Below, piece after piece: positions 1 through 6,059 of a stretch of 6,191 bases of DNA. The DNA is taken from the NCBI GenBank assembly GCA_019313025.1, contig JAFDCA010000117.1:1-6191 (forward strand), given 5' to 3'. This DNA is from Deltaproteobacteria bacterium (GTDB lineage Bacteria; Desulfobacterota; Desulfobacteria; Desulfobacterales; UBA11574). Under the pieces are notes generated by a model. It was not told the DNA's origin. It ran no database searches and saw only the letters and a list, made by a program, of their open reading frames with translations. The first letter of the stretch is position 1; every line of letters starts with the position of its first letter. Position numbers and translations under genes: made by a program.

Positions 1-280
1 AATATTCCGAATCACCCCTTCCTTTAAGTCGTTCGATGTAATCGGCATATTCCTCAGCACAGCTCTCACAAAAACGGTAGGGTATCCGAAGAGTATTGAC
101 GGCTCTTTTTTTTTTTTTTTCTTCCGGCTGGATCTGGGTACAACATTTTTCACACTTGAAAGCGCACTGCATACATTGAAACACTTTCTGGACAGCCAGA
201 ATTTTTCGTTTTTTTATTATTTCAGCTTTTTTTTCTTTTGTGTGTTTTAGCTTTTTATCAAGCTGAATGATATTCGCCAC
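1..280 (-). CDS. Small cysteine-rich zinc-ribbon-like protein, C-terminus cut by window edge
   Basis: I do not recognise a named family. Read from a GTG at 280-278, the frame stays open for 93 codons to the left edge, so the C-terminus is missing. Residues 7-33 are Lys/Glu-rich and probably form a helix or short coiled coil. Then come a C36-x2-C39 pair, C43-x2-C46-C47, a lysine stretch at 55-58, and C71-x2-C74 in the context FCESCAEEY, followed by an acidic helix. Paired CxxC motifs suggest a bound zinc or other metal ion, hence a regulatory, nucleic-acid-binding or scaffolding role (inference). There is no signal peptide or membrane segment. The start is supported by GGGAG at 294-290, nine bases upstream, and by an in-frame TGA at 298-296. 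The codons for residues 54-59 lie in a run of 15 A on the coding strand. The motif-bearing frame continues intact on both sides, which argues that 15 is the true count and that this is a real gene. Confidence 0.72.
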   Translation of the reverse strand, partial: MANIIQLDKKLKHTKEKKAEIIKKRKILAVQKVFQCMQCAFKCEKCCTQIQPEEKKKKRAVNTLRIPYRFCESCAEEYADYIERLKGRGDSEY

Positions 281-289
281 GATTCTAAA

Positions 290-294
290 CTCCC
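290..294 (-). promoter_or_regulatory. Shine-Dalgarno site fixing the GTG start of the cysteine-rich gene
   Basis: GGGAG on the minus strand lies nine bases before the GTG at 280. There is no ATG start between the upstream in-frame stop (298-296) and this GTG, so the site decides the start codon. Confidence 0.6.
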
Positions 295-346
295 ATCAGA
301 TCTCAATGTTTGCCCTTCCTTAATAAGATGGTGCAAATTATAGTTC

Positions 347-375
347 ATAATAACATCTGTATATATACGTGTCAA
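347..375 (-). promoter_or_regulatory. Sigma70 promoter of the cysteine-rich gene
   Basis: On the minus strand a perfect -35 box TTGACA (375-370) is followed by a 17-base spacer and a -10 box TATTAT (352-347). The -10 is preceded by TG plus one base, giving an extended -10. Transcription would start near 340, leaving a leader of about 60 bases before the GTG at 280. This is the closest match to the housekeeping consensus in the window. A second TATAAT at 342-337 has no -35 box at proper spacing. Confidence 0.65.
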
Positions 376-420
376 TTCAATACGGTCTATGGACAGGCAC
401 TATTTCCAAATTCATTTTGT

Positions 421-500
421 CGGTCTTGTAATATAGGGCTGGTCGTGTTAGGAAAAGTGATGACTCGAGCTTTGAACCCTTAATTTAGGGCAACAGACCG
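421..500 (+). promoter_or_regulatory. Candidate structured leader RNA upstream of the MetE-like gene
   Basis: CGGTCTTGT (421-429) can pair with ACAGACCG (493-500), giving eight base pairs with T427 bulged. Inside this closing stem, CCCT (477-480) pairs with AGGG (487-490) around a six-base loop. The rest of the enclosed segment (430-476) could form further short helices. A closed stem with an internal hairpin in front of a methionine-synthesis gene is suggestive of a regulatory leader. However, I see no B12 box, SAM-I core or SAH-riboswitch core. CGGTCT also occurs at 383-388 as a direct repeat of the left arm. The element could equally be an operator or chance pairing. Confidence 0.22.
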
Positions 501-509
501 GAAAATTTT

Positions 510-548
510 AATATGGCTTGCTGTTTCAAAAAGCTTTTTAGCAATATT
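510..548. repeat. AT-rich interrupted inverted repeat in the MetE-like gene leader
   Basis: A perfect 12-base palindrome AAAAAGCTTTTT (528-539) is flanked by TTGCT (518-522) and AGCAA (540-544). Further out, AATAT (510-514) faces AATATT (543-548). The arms are asymmetric, with GGC and GTTTC unpaired on the left. It lies about 55 bases before the start codon at 605 and could be a protein-binding site or a weak RNA hairpin. No function can be assigned. Confidence 0.25.
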
Positions 549-604
549 TGGGTTTGAAATATGAACGATATACCAACTAAAAGATAAAGAAAGGGGTCTG
601 ATTC

Positions 605-1687
605 ATGGCTAAAAAATTCTTGGCCAATGGACTTCCGGTGTTGATCGGAAGCCTTCCTTTACATGATCACGCTGAAGGTGTTGAACTGGTCTTCAAGTAC
701 ACACCCGAAATTCCGCTTTGGGTTCAGCTTCCCGCATATAGGGAAGAAGGAATGATCGCCCAATTTCAGCCGGGATTTCCAGGTCTTACATTGAAAACAG
801 ACAAATCTTTTGTCGACACATCTGATCCATCTTTTGATAATAATATCCTTAAATTTTATGAAGATTATATGGCCGCCAACGAGGGAGAAGCAGTCACAGA
901 AGATTCTCGATTTGCCCTAAAACCTGATACGGCTCGTGGTTTTTTTTCATTTATGGAGCATCTCCGCTCTCTTTCAAACTATCCGCTTGCAATTAAAGGA
1001 CAAATTACCGGTCCCATAACCTTTGGGCTGGGTTTAACGGACCAGAATGGAAAAGCAATTTTCTACGACGAACAGCTAAGGGATGTCACGGTAAAGATTC
1101 TGGCTCAAAAAGCCAGATGGCAAGTGAAAAGACTCTTAAGCTTCGGATCTCCGATCATTATTTTTTTTGACGAACCGGCCCTTGCCGGTTTTGGATCTTC
1201 CGCAATGATCAGCGTGTCCCGCGATGATGTGGCAACCTGTTTTGATGAAGTCGTTGGGGCAGTTCATGACGAGAGCGGCTTTGCCGGTATTCACGTTTGT
1301 GCCAATGCCGATTGGTCTTTGATTTTGGAATCTGGCGCAGATATCATCAGCTTCGATGCATATTCATTTTTCGACAAGTTGATGCTCTATCCGGATCTTG
1401 TGAAGCAATTTATCGAATCCGGAGGAATATTGGCTTGGGGAATTGTCCCGACTTTAAACAGCGAGGACATTGAAAAAGAGACCTTAGAATCACTGGTTGC
1501 AAGATGGGAAATACAGTCCTCGGCAATAGAGGCTCTTGGTTTTGACAAGGCAGAAATACTGACTCAGACCTTTATCACTCCTGCCTGTGGAACCGGTTCA
1601 CTGTCCCTTGGTCATGCAAATAAAGTGCTAGGTTTAACAAGACAAGTCTCTGATACTCTCAGAAAGAAATACGGGTTCGAAAATTGA
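605..1687 (+). CDS. Stand-alone core methionine synthase-like protein (MetE C-terminal domain / UROD-MetE-like superfamily)
   Basis: This is a predicted cytoplasmic methyltransferase that moves a methyl group to homocysteine to form methionine. At 360 residues it covers only the catalytic barrel; classical MetE is about 750 residues with an extra N-terminal half. Visible family marks are I14-G15-S16 near the start (the IGS substrate motif), ITGPITF at 134-140, DEPAL at 189-193, the zinc pair H230-x-C232, D251 where MetE has a zinc-ligand glutamate, and C328 in TPACGTG. The ATG has AGGGG (592-596) eight bases upstream. Family knowledge: short core MetE proteins of some anaerobes and archaea take the methyl group from methylcobalamin or a corrinoid protein rather than methyl-tetrahydrofolate. 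Use of such a donor here is inference. A corrinoid-dependent methyltransferase for another thiol or a UROD-like enzyme are alternatives, though IGS plus HxC...C favours the methionine role. It is a single gene, convergent with the PBP gene downstream. Confidence 0.75.
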   Translation: MAKKFLANGLPVLIGSLPLHDHAEGVELVFKYTPEIPLWVQLPAYREEGMIAQFQPGFPGLTLKTDKSFVDTSDPSFDNNILKFYEDYMAANEGEAVTEDSRFALKPDTARGFFSFMEHLRSLSNYPLAIKGQITGPITFGLGLTDQNGKAIFYDEQLRDVTVKILAQKARWQVKRLLSFGSPIIIFFDEPALAGFGSSAMISVSRDDVATCFDEVVGAVHDESGFAGIHVCANADWSLILESGADIISFDAYSFFDKLMLYPDLVKQFIESGGILAWGIVPTLNSEDIEKETLESLVARWEIQSSAIEALGFDKAEILTQTFITPACGTGSLSLGHANKVLGLTRQVSDTLRKKYGFEN

Positions 1688-1749
1688 TGGTCTTGAAGGT
1701 GTTTTGTATTTAATGTTTGATAACCTAATATTATAATAAAGGAAGACGA

Positions 1750-1796
1750 AAATTTTAACCACAGTAATACTGGTAGTATTTCGAGGATTAAAATTT
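1750..1796. terminator. Nested palindrome between convergent genes, possible bidirectional terminator
   Basis: AAATTTTAA (1750-1758) pairs with TTAAAATTT (1788-1796) and is extended inward by CC (1759-1760) against GG (1785-1786), with A1787 bulged. Nested inside is a hairpin, AATACT-GGT-AGTATT (1766-1780), with a six-base stem. It sits 63 bases after the MetE-like stop and 47 bases after the PBP stop, where a shared terminator is expected. The stem is AT-rich and no long T tract follows on either strand, so intrinsic termination would be weak. Confidence 0.4.
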
Positions 1797-1842
1797 GAGT
1801 CTGACGCAGATATTGGCGAAAAAGATCGTTTTCGTCCAGGCA

Positions 1843-4248
1843 CTACATGTCTGATTTATAAAATTCCTCCGGCTCTGTCATGGCATCCGGCTTCTTGGTG
1901 TATTCGGTTGGGACGGTTCCTTCTTTGAAACATTCAAAAATTGTTCTTTCCGATTCAGGGATGGGCAACAATCCAGTCTCGGCATCGATTTTAGAAAAGA
2001 CAACCCCCTCAGGCACCTGAAAAACTCTGACAGGTTTGTCAGCCAGAAGTCTTTGCATAAAGCCTACCCAAATAGGGCTCGCCGCCCTGGATCCGGTTTC
2101 TCCTTTTCCAAGGGAGCTCCCATCATCATAACCGACCCATGTCCCTGTGTTATAACGGGGTGTATATCCCACAAACCAGGCGTCATGAAGATTATTTGTC
2201 GTGCCGGTCTTGCCTGCCACCGGTCTTTTTAGTGCCTTCGCCCTATGCCCAGTACCATGCTTGACAACACCTTCAAGAAGACTGGTCATGATATAGGCCG
2301 TATTCTGTTCTATAACTTTTCTCCTTAGAGGGTTGCTTTCTTCTATAACATTCCCTTCCCTGTCTAAAATTTTTGTAATAAAGACGGGTTCCACAAGATA
2401 GCCAAGGTTGTTAAAAACTGAATATGCACTGACAAGCTCAAGCAGAGATACCCCTGAAGACCCTAATGCGATGGAAAGATCTCTGTTCATATTTGATATG
2501 ATTCCGAGTTGCCGGGCATAATTTATAGCATAATCAATGCCGATATCTTGTAAGATCTTTATGGTCACTACATTACGAGATTTTGCAAGAGCATCCCGAA
2601 AAATCGTGGGGCCATAAAATCTTTCTTTGTAGTTTCTGGGTTTCCATGTAAAATCATGTTCCGTATCTTCGTATACGATGGGTGAATCAATAATCACCGT
2701 TGCCGGCGTGTATCCTTTGTCAAGTGCTGCTGCGTAGATGACCGGCTTAAATGCGGAACCCGGCTGACGTCTCGACTGAACCGCCCGATTAAATTGGCTC
2801 TCTCTGAAATCTTTCCCGCCTATCATCACTTTTACATTTCCGGTTTCGGACTCAATACACAGCAGGGCAGCTTGTACCTTGGGATCCTGTTCCAGAGACA
2901 ACCACCATCGATCTGTATCGAATATTTTGTTTTTTACAAGAACCTCTATGACGTCACCAACCTTTAAAACCTCTCTGACGTGGTTAACACGGGCCTCATA
3001 ATGGGCGATTTCTGGATCCGGCTTTCTTGCCCAACGCATATCGTCAATTCGGATAACGCCAAGTGTACTTCCCATGCGAACAATGACCGTATTGTTCTTG
3101 TCATGAATTTCTATTACAACGCCTTTTACGATCTTTCCTTCCTCTATGGGTGCCTTATCCAACTCGAGTTGGAGTTCCGTGGAAAACGACTCAATCTCTT
3201 CCGGCTTGAGATGTTTAATCGGTCCTCGGTAGCCCTGACGTTTATCAAGAGCAAATAATCCTTTTAAAATTTCTTCCCGTGCCATTTTCTGCATTTCGAT
3301 ATTAACTGCAGAATAAATTTTGAGACCTTCTTCATACAGCACTTCATCGCCGTATTTTGTTGCAATATATCGTCTGATATGCTCTGTATATACCGGAACT
3401 TCTTCGATATACAGGTTTCTCCTGGGCTTAATATCAAGCACTTTATTAATGGCTTCTGTCGCCTGTATGTTGGTGATAAAACCTTCCTCAACCATTCGGT
3501 TTAAAACGTAGATTTGACGCTGTTTTGCCCTTTCCGGATACCTAAAGGGGGAGTATCTGCTCGGCGCTTGGGGCAGACCGGCCAGTATGGCACATTCCGC
3601 TAGGTTCAACTCGTGAGCTGATTTTCCGAAATAATTCTCGGAAGCCGCTTCCACGCCATATGCGCCATGTCCCAAATAAATCTGATTCAAATACAAAAAA
3701 AGAATTTCATCTTTGGCAAATTTCTTATCAATACGATATGCAAGGATCGCTTCTTTTATTTTGCGAGTATAACTTTTTTCAGGTGTTAAAAGAAACGATT
3801 TTGTGACCTGTTGAGTAATTGTACTTCCGCCTTGGACGATGGCTCCGGCCTCGATATTTTTATAAAAGGCTCTGAAAATACTCAAAACATCTATCCCTTT
3901 GTGTTTGTAAAATCTCGCATCCTCTGCAGCAACAAAAGCTTGCTTGAGCATTTCGGGCATTTTGGACAGCGGGAGCACAAGTCTCCGTTCTTTAAAAAAC
4001 TCAGCGATTTTCCGATTGTCGTCTGAATACACCGTTGTAATGATTGGTGGGCGGTAATCATTTAGGGAAGATATTTTTGGAAGATTTTTGCTTAAATATA
4101 AATAAACGCCCGTAATTCCTATTGAGCCTATGATGATAACAATAAAAGATACGAGCAATAACCATTTAACAATCTTTGGGAAATACCCTCTTTGGTTTTT
4201 TCTGGCACGTTTTTCGAGTATTTGAGAAGTGCTTTTAGTTTTCGGCAT
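1843..4248 (-). CDS. mrcA: Penicillin-binding protein 1A, bifunctional glycosyltransferase/transpeptidase
   Basis: This class A PBP polymerises lipid II into glycan chains and cross-links the stem peptides, anchored in the inner membrane with its catalytic part in the periplasm. Domains by residue: basic cytoplasmic N-terminus 1-26; membrane helix about 27-51; GT51 glycosyltransferase about 75-250 with E109-D110 and RFYKHKG (motif 1), GGSTITQQ 140-147, RKIKE 162-166 and the EILFLYLNQIYLG block at 181-193; linker with an OB-like insert about 370-455 as in PBP1A; transpeptidase about 460-735. Transpeptidase catalytic motifs are S498-A-F-K501 (nucleophile S498), S557-R-N559 and K680-T-G-T. All catalytic residues are present, and 801 residues is a normal length, so it looks intact and active. 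The ATG lacks a strong Shine-Dalgarno site (only AAGAAAG about 11 bases upstream), but the short basic segment before the membrane helix fits this start. It is transcribed alone, with no lipoprotein activator gene beside it. Confidence 0.95.
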   Translation of the reverse strand: MPKTKSTSQILEKRARKNQRGYFPKIVKWLLLVSFIVIIIGSIGITGVYLYLSKNLPKISSLNDYRPPIITTVYSDDNRKIAEFFKERRLVLPLSKMPEMLKQAFVAAEDARFYKHKGIDVLSIFRAFYKNIEAGAIVQGGSTITQQVTKSFLLTPEKSYTRKIKEAILAYRIDKKFAKDEILFLYLNQIYLGHGAYGVEAASENYFGKSAHELNLAECAILAGLPQAPSRYSPFRYPERAKQRQIYVLNRMVEEGFITNIQATEAINKVLDIKPRRNLYIEEVPVYTEHIRRYIATKYGDEVLYEEGLKIYSAVNIEMQKMAREEILKGLFALDKRQGYRGPIKHLKPEEIESFSTELQLELDKAPIEEGKIVKGVVIEIHDKNNTVIVRMGSTLGVIRIDDMRWARKPDPEIAHYEARVNHVREVLKVGDVIEVLVKNKIFDTDRWWLSLEQDPKVQAALLCIESETGNVKVMIGGKDFRESQFNRAVQSRRQPGSAFKPVIYAAALDKGYTPATVIIDSPIVYEDTEHDFTWKPRNYKERFYGPTIFRDALAKSRNVVTIKILQDIGIDYAINYARQLGIISNMNRDLSIALGSSGVSLLELVSAYSVFNNLGYLVEPVFITKILDREGNVIEESNPLRRKVIEQNTAYIMTSLLEGVVKHGTGHRAKALKRPVAGKTGTTNNLHDAWFVGYTPRYNTGTWVGYDDGSSLGKGETGSRAASPIWVGFMQRLLADKPVRVFQVPEGVVFSKIDAETGLLPIPESERTIFECFKEGTVPTEYTKKPDAMTEPEEFYKSDM

Positions 4249-4304
4249 AACTTAACAATCTTTCTTGATAAAAGATTCGTAACTCAATTTTTTTCACTTG
4301 TGCT

Positions 4305-4333
4305 ATGTTATCAAAAATCCTTTCTTTAAGCAA
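4305..4333 (-). promoter_or_regulatory. Candidate promoter of the PBP1A gene
   Basis: On the minus strand TTGCTT (4333-4328), a 17-base spacer and TAACAT (4310-4305) give a moderate sigma70 match, with a leader of roughly 50 bases before the ATG at 4248. A perfect TATAAT further upstream (about 4372-4367) has only TTGAAA at a short 14-base spacing, so it is less likely, though the AT-rich region leaves the choice open. Confidence 0.3.
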
Positions 4334-4359
4334 GATACACTGATATTACAAAAAAGAAT

Positions 4360-4386
4360 TTGACATTATTATACAAAATAGATAAT
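4360..4386 (+). promoter_or_regulatory. Candidate promoter reading toward hisI
   Basis: A perfect -35 box TTGACA (4360-4365) is followed at 15 bases by GATAAT (4381-4386). The short spacer weakens the case. If used, the hisIG transcript would have a leader of about 300 bases that includes the hairpins at 4417-4559. No better plus-strand promoter is evident closer to hisI. Confidence 0.28.
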
Positions 4387-4410
4387 TTTTCAAGTTTTAA
4401 GAACATCATT

Positions 4411-4625
4411 AGACGCTTAAGGCTTCGCCTCAATTGGAGCAATGGAATAAAGCACTTTTGGAATAATGGGTCTGAAGGATTTTTTAACAATTGTTTATAT
4501 CCGCTCTGAATCCCAATATTCCAGCATTCTCTCCGTGCCGTAGGCACTACGAACCGGAGGCCAACATCCATTCTTCCATATCGGCGGCAGAGCAAATTGC
4601 CATTAAAAGACGCATGATTTAGAAA
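4411..4625. repeat. Gene-free spacer with hairpins, probably a degenerate dispersed repeat
   Basis: The interval between the PBP and hisI start codons (4249-4693) holds no convincing gene. Its middle part contains an imperfect hairpin TTAAGGC-TTC-GCCTCAA (4417-4433), a perfect hairpin GTGCC-GTA-GGCAC (4535-4547) flanked by CTCC (4531-4534) and GGAG (4556-4559), and several scattered variants of an ATTCCA/GGAAT theme (4442-4447, 4460-4465, 4517-4522, 4570-4580). The segment is richer in GC than the AT-rich DNA on either side. This mixture resembles the decayed intergenic repeats that produce meaningless predicted proteins in deltaproteobacterial genomes. The family assignment is from memory of that pattern, not from a comparison. 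Confidence 0.35.
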
Positions 4626-4693
4626 AGTTTCAGAATTCACGAAACGTTTGAAAAATTGTTTATTGATATTTTTTTAAAAGAAAAGATAATGCT

Positions 4694-5071
4694 ATGATTC
4701 AACTCAATTTTGATAAGATGGGCGGCTTGATACCTGCCATCGTCCAGGACTATAAAACCGGAGAGGTGCTGATGCTGGCATTTATGAACAAAGATGCCTG
4801 GGAAACAACCGTCACCTCTGGAAAAGCAACCTATTATAGTCGAACCAGACAGACGCTTTGGAACAAAGGAAAAACATCCGGGAACCTTCAAATCGTCAAA
4901 GAAATACGGATCGATTGTGACGATGATACGGTGTTGCTTAAAGTCGAACAGGTCGGTGGAGCAACCTGTCACACCGGACATAAAAGCTGTTTCCATAAAT
5001 TGGTTGAAGGTGAATCCATTCGTATCATTGGAAAACCGTTATTTAACCCCGAGGAGGTATATAACAGATGA
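4694..5071 (+). CDS. hisI: Phosphoribosyl-AMP cyclohydrolase
   Basis: HisI opens the purine ring of phosphoribosyl-AMP to form the ProFAR precursor, step 3 of histidine synthesis, in the cytoplasm. The 125-residue protein matches the full family core: [23 protein letters not shown] at the N-terminus (residues 10-32), the YYSRTR and W-x-KG-x-TSG segment (47-63), the metal-binding D74-C75-D76-D77-D78 cluster, and the C92-H...C99 pair that with C75 forms the zinc site in this family. No HisE (pyrophosphohydrolase) domain is fused, so step 2 must be done by a separate protein. The ATG has only a weak AG-rich upstream stretch and no clear Shine-Dalgarno site; an ATG five bases upstream is out of frame. 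It overlaps hisG by four bases (ATGA), so the pair is very likely co-transcribed and translationally coupled. Confidence 0.95.
   Translation: MIQLNFDKMGGLIPAIVQDYKTGEVLMLAFMNKDAWETTVTSGKATYYSRTRQTLWNKGKTSGNLQIVKEIRIDCDDDTVLLKVEQVGGATCHTGHKSCFHKLVEGESIRIIGKPLFNPEEVYNR
5051..5058 (+). promoter_or_regulatory. Strong ribosome binding site of hisG inside hisI
   Basis: GAGGAGGT lies nine bases before the hisG ATG (5068) and within the last codons of hisI. It is a near-perfect anti-16S match, far stronger than the site before hisI. It fixes the hisG start at the ATGA overlap and suggests that hisG is translated at least as well as hisI. Confidence 0.75.
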
Positions 5072-5943
5072 CAACGCCTTTGAAACTGGGGATTCCCAAG
5101 GGAAGCCTCCAAAATGCGACCATAGACCTTTTCAAGCGATCAGGATGGAAGATTAACGTCAATGGAAGAAGCTATTTCCCAGAAATCAATGATGATACTA
5201 TCGAGTGCGCACTATGCAGAGCACAGGAAATGTCCTGGCATGTTGAAAACGGGGCACTTGATGCTGGCCTGACAGGTAAAGACTGGATTGCGGAAAACAA
5301 ATCCAATGTGCATGTCATTACAGATCTGATCTATTCAAAAGTGAGTGCAAGACCTGCGCGTTGGGTGTTGGCCGTAACCCACGACTCTCCTATTAAAACC
5401 ATCGAGGATCTCGAGGGTAAAAAAATATCCACAGAACTTGTTGAATTTACAAAAAACTATTTTTCAGAAAGAAATATCAATGTAAACGTTGAATTTTCAT
5501 GGGGCGCCACAGAGGCAAAAGTCGTTTCCGGTCTTGCCGATGCCATCGTAGAGGTTACGGAAACGGAAAGCACCATTAAAGCGCATGGTTTGAAAATTAT
5601 CCACGAATTAATGGAAACTTATACCCAGCTCATCGCCAACCACAAGGCCTGGGAAAACCCACAAAAAAGAGAAAAATTGGAACAGATCGCCCTGTTGCTG
5701 AAAGGCGCGCTCGTTGCGGAAAACCTGGTTGGCCTTAAAATGAACGTCCCGGAAAAATATCTTGAAAATATTGTGTCCCTTTTGCCGAGTCTCAATGCAC
5801 CGACGGTTGCCCCCCTCTATAATTCAGACTGGTTTTCCGTGGAAACGGTGGTGGATACCAGCATTGTAAGAGATCTTATTCCAACGCTGTTAAAGCATGG
5901 CGCCGAAGGAATTATCGAATATCCGCTTAACAAAGTCGTGTAA
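5068..5943 (+). CDS. hisG: ATP phosphoribosyltransferase, long form
   Basis: HisG joins ATP and PRPP to give phosphoribosyl-ATP, the first and feedback-controlled step of histidine synthesis. The 291-residue length and architecture indicate the long, self-regulated form: a two-lobed catalytic part at about 1-210 ([16 protein letters not shown] near the start, then a [13 protein letters not shown] segment) and a C-terminal ACT-like histidine-binding domain at about 213-288. This form is usually hexameric and does not need HisZ. The PRPP loop reads [18 protein letters not shown] at about 158-175: where the family normally has T-G-x-S/T, this protein has T166-E167-S168-T169. The change from Gly to Glu is one transition (GGA to GAA) at 5566-5568. 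The rest of the protein is well preserved, so the gene does not look decayed. It sits immediately behind hisI with a four-base overlap. Identity as HisG is secure; full activity is not, because of the loop change. Confidence 0.95.
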   Translation: MTTPLKLGIPKGSLQNATIDLFKRSGWKINVNGRSYFPEINDDTIECALCRAQEMSWHVENGALDAGLTGKDWIAENKSNVHVITDLIYSKVSARPARWVLAVTHDSPIKTIEDLEGKKISTELVEFTKNYFSERNINVNVEFSWGATEAKVVSGLADAIVEVTETESTIKAHGLKIIHELMETYTQLIANHKAWENPQKREKLEQIALLLKGALVAENLVGLKMNVPEKYLENIVSLLPSLNAPTVAPLYNSDWFSVETVVDTSIVRDLIPTLLKHGAEGIIEYPLNKVV

Positions 5944-6059
5944 CCTAAAAACTGCATATTTTTTTTTTAAAAGGAAAATATAAACCATATTTATAAACAG
6001 ACAAATCCGATTTCGAAGTAGGTCCGGGCGCACTTTATAGCTCTGTATGGACGTTTAAG
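5944..6059. other. AT-rich spacer after hisG, no gene seen
   Basis: There is no supported coding region. A run of 10 T (5959-5968) follows hisG by 15 bases but has no GC-rich stem in front of it. ATATTTT (5956-5962) can pair with AAAATAT (5975-5981), forming only a weak AT hairpin. Rho-dependent ending, or termination further on in the hairpin-rich segment, is possible. Confidence 0.4.

Noticed and set aside
376..604. Known methionine- or cobalamin-related riboswitch
   Set aside because: I looked for the B12 box, the SAM-I core and the SAH-riboswitch core and saw none of them. Only the generic pairings reported separately remain.
1634..1843. Open frame of 69 codons on the minus strand spanning the convergent spacer
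   Set aside because: It runs antisense into the end of the MetE-like gene, crosses the palindrome at 1750-1796 and has no recognisable protein features.
2980..4026. Several open frames of 63-92 codons on either strand within the PBP gene
   Set aside because: All lie wholly inside a strongly conserved, intact coding sequence and lack start signals; they are byproducts of its codon pattern.
4326..4640. Open frame of 104 codons on the minus strand
   Set aside because: It overlaps the hairpin-rich island and AT-rich flanks, has no ribosome binding site, overlaps the PBP promoter region, and its product changes character along its length with no domain. It reads as a translation of repeat-derived DNA.
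4637..5156. Alternative open frames overlapping hisI (119 codons minus, 120 codons plus)
   Set aside because: hisI carries all family motifs in its own frame; the overlapping frames give unrelated sequence with no start signals.
5956..5981. Intrinsic terminator of hisG at the T10 run
   Set aside because: The only hairpin is made of A-T pairs and includes the T run itself; there is no GC-rich stem before the T tract.
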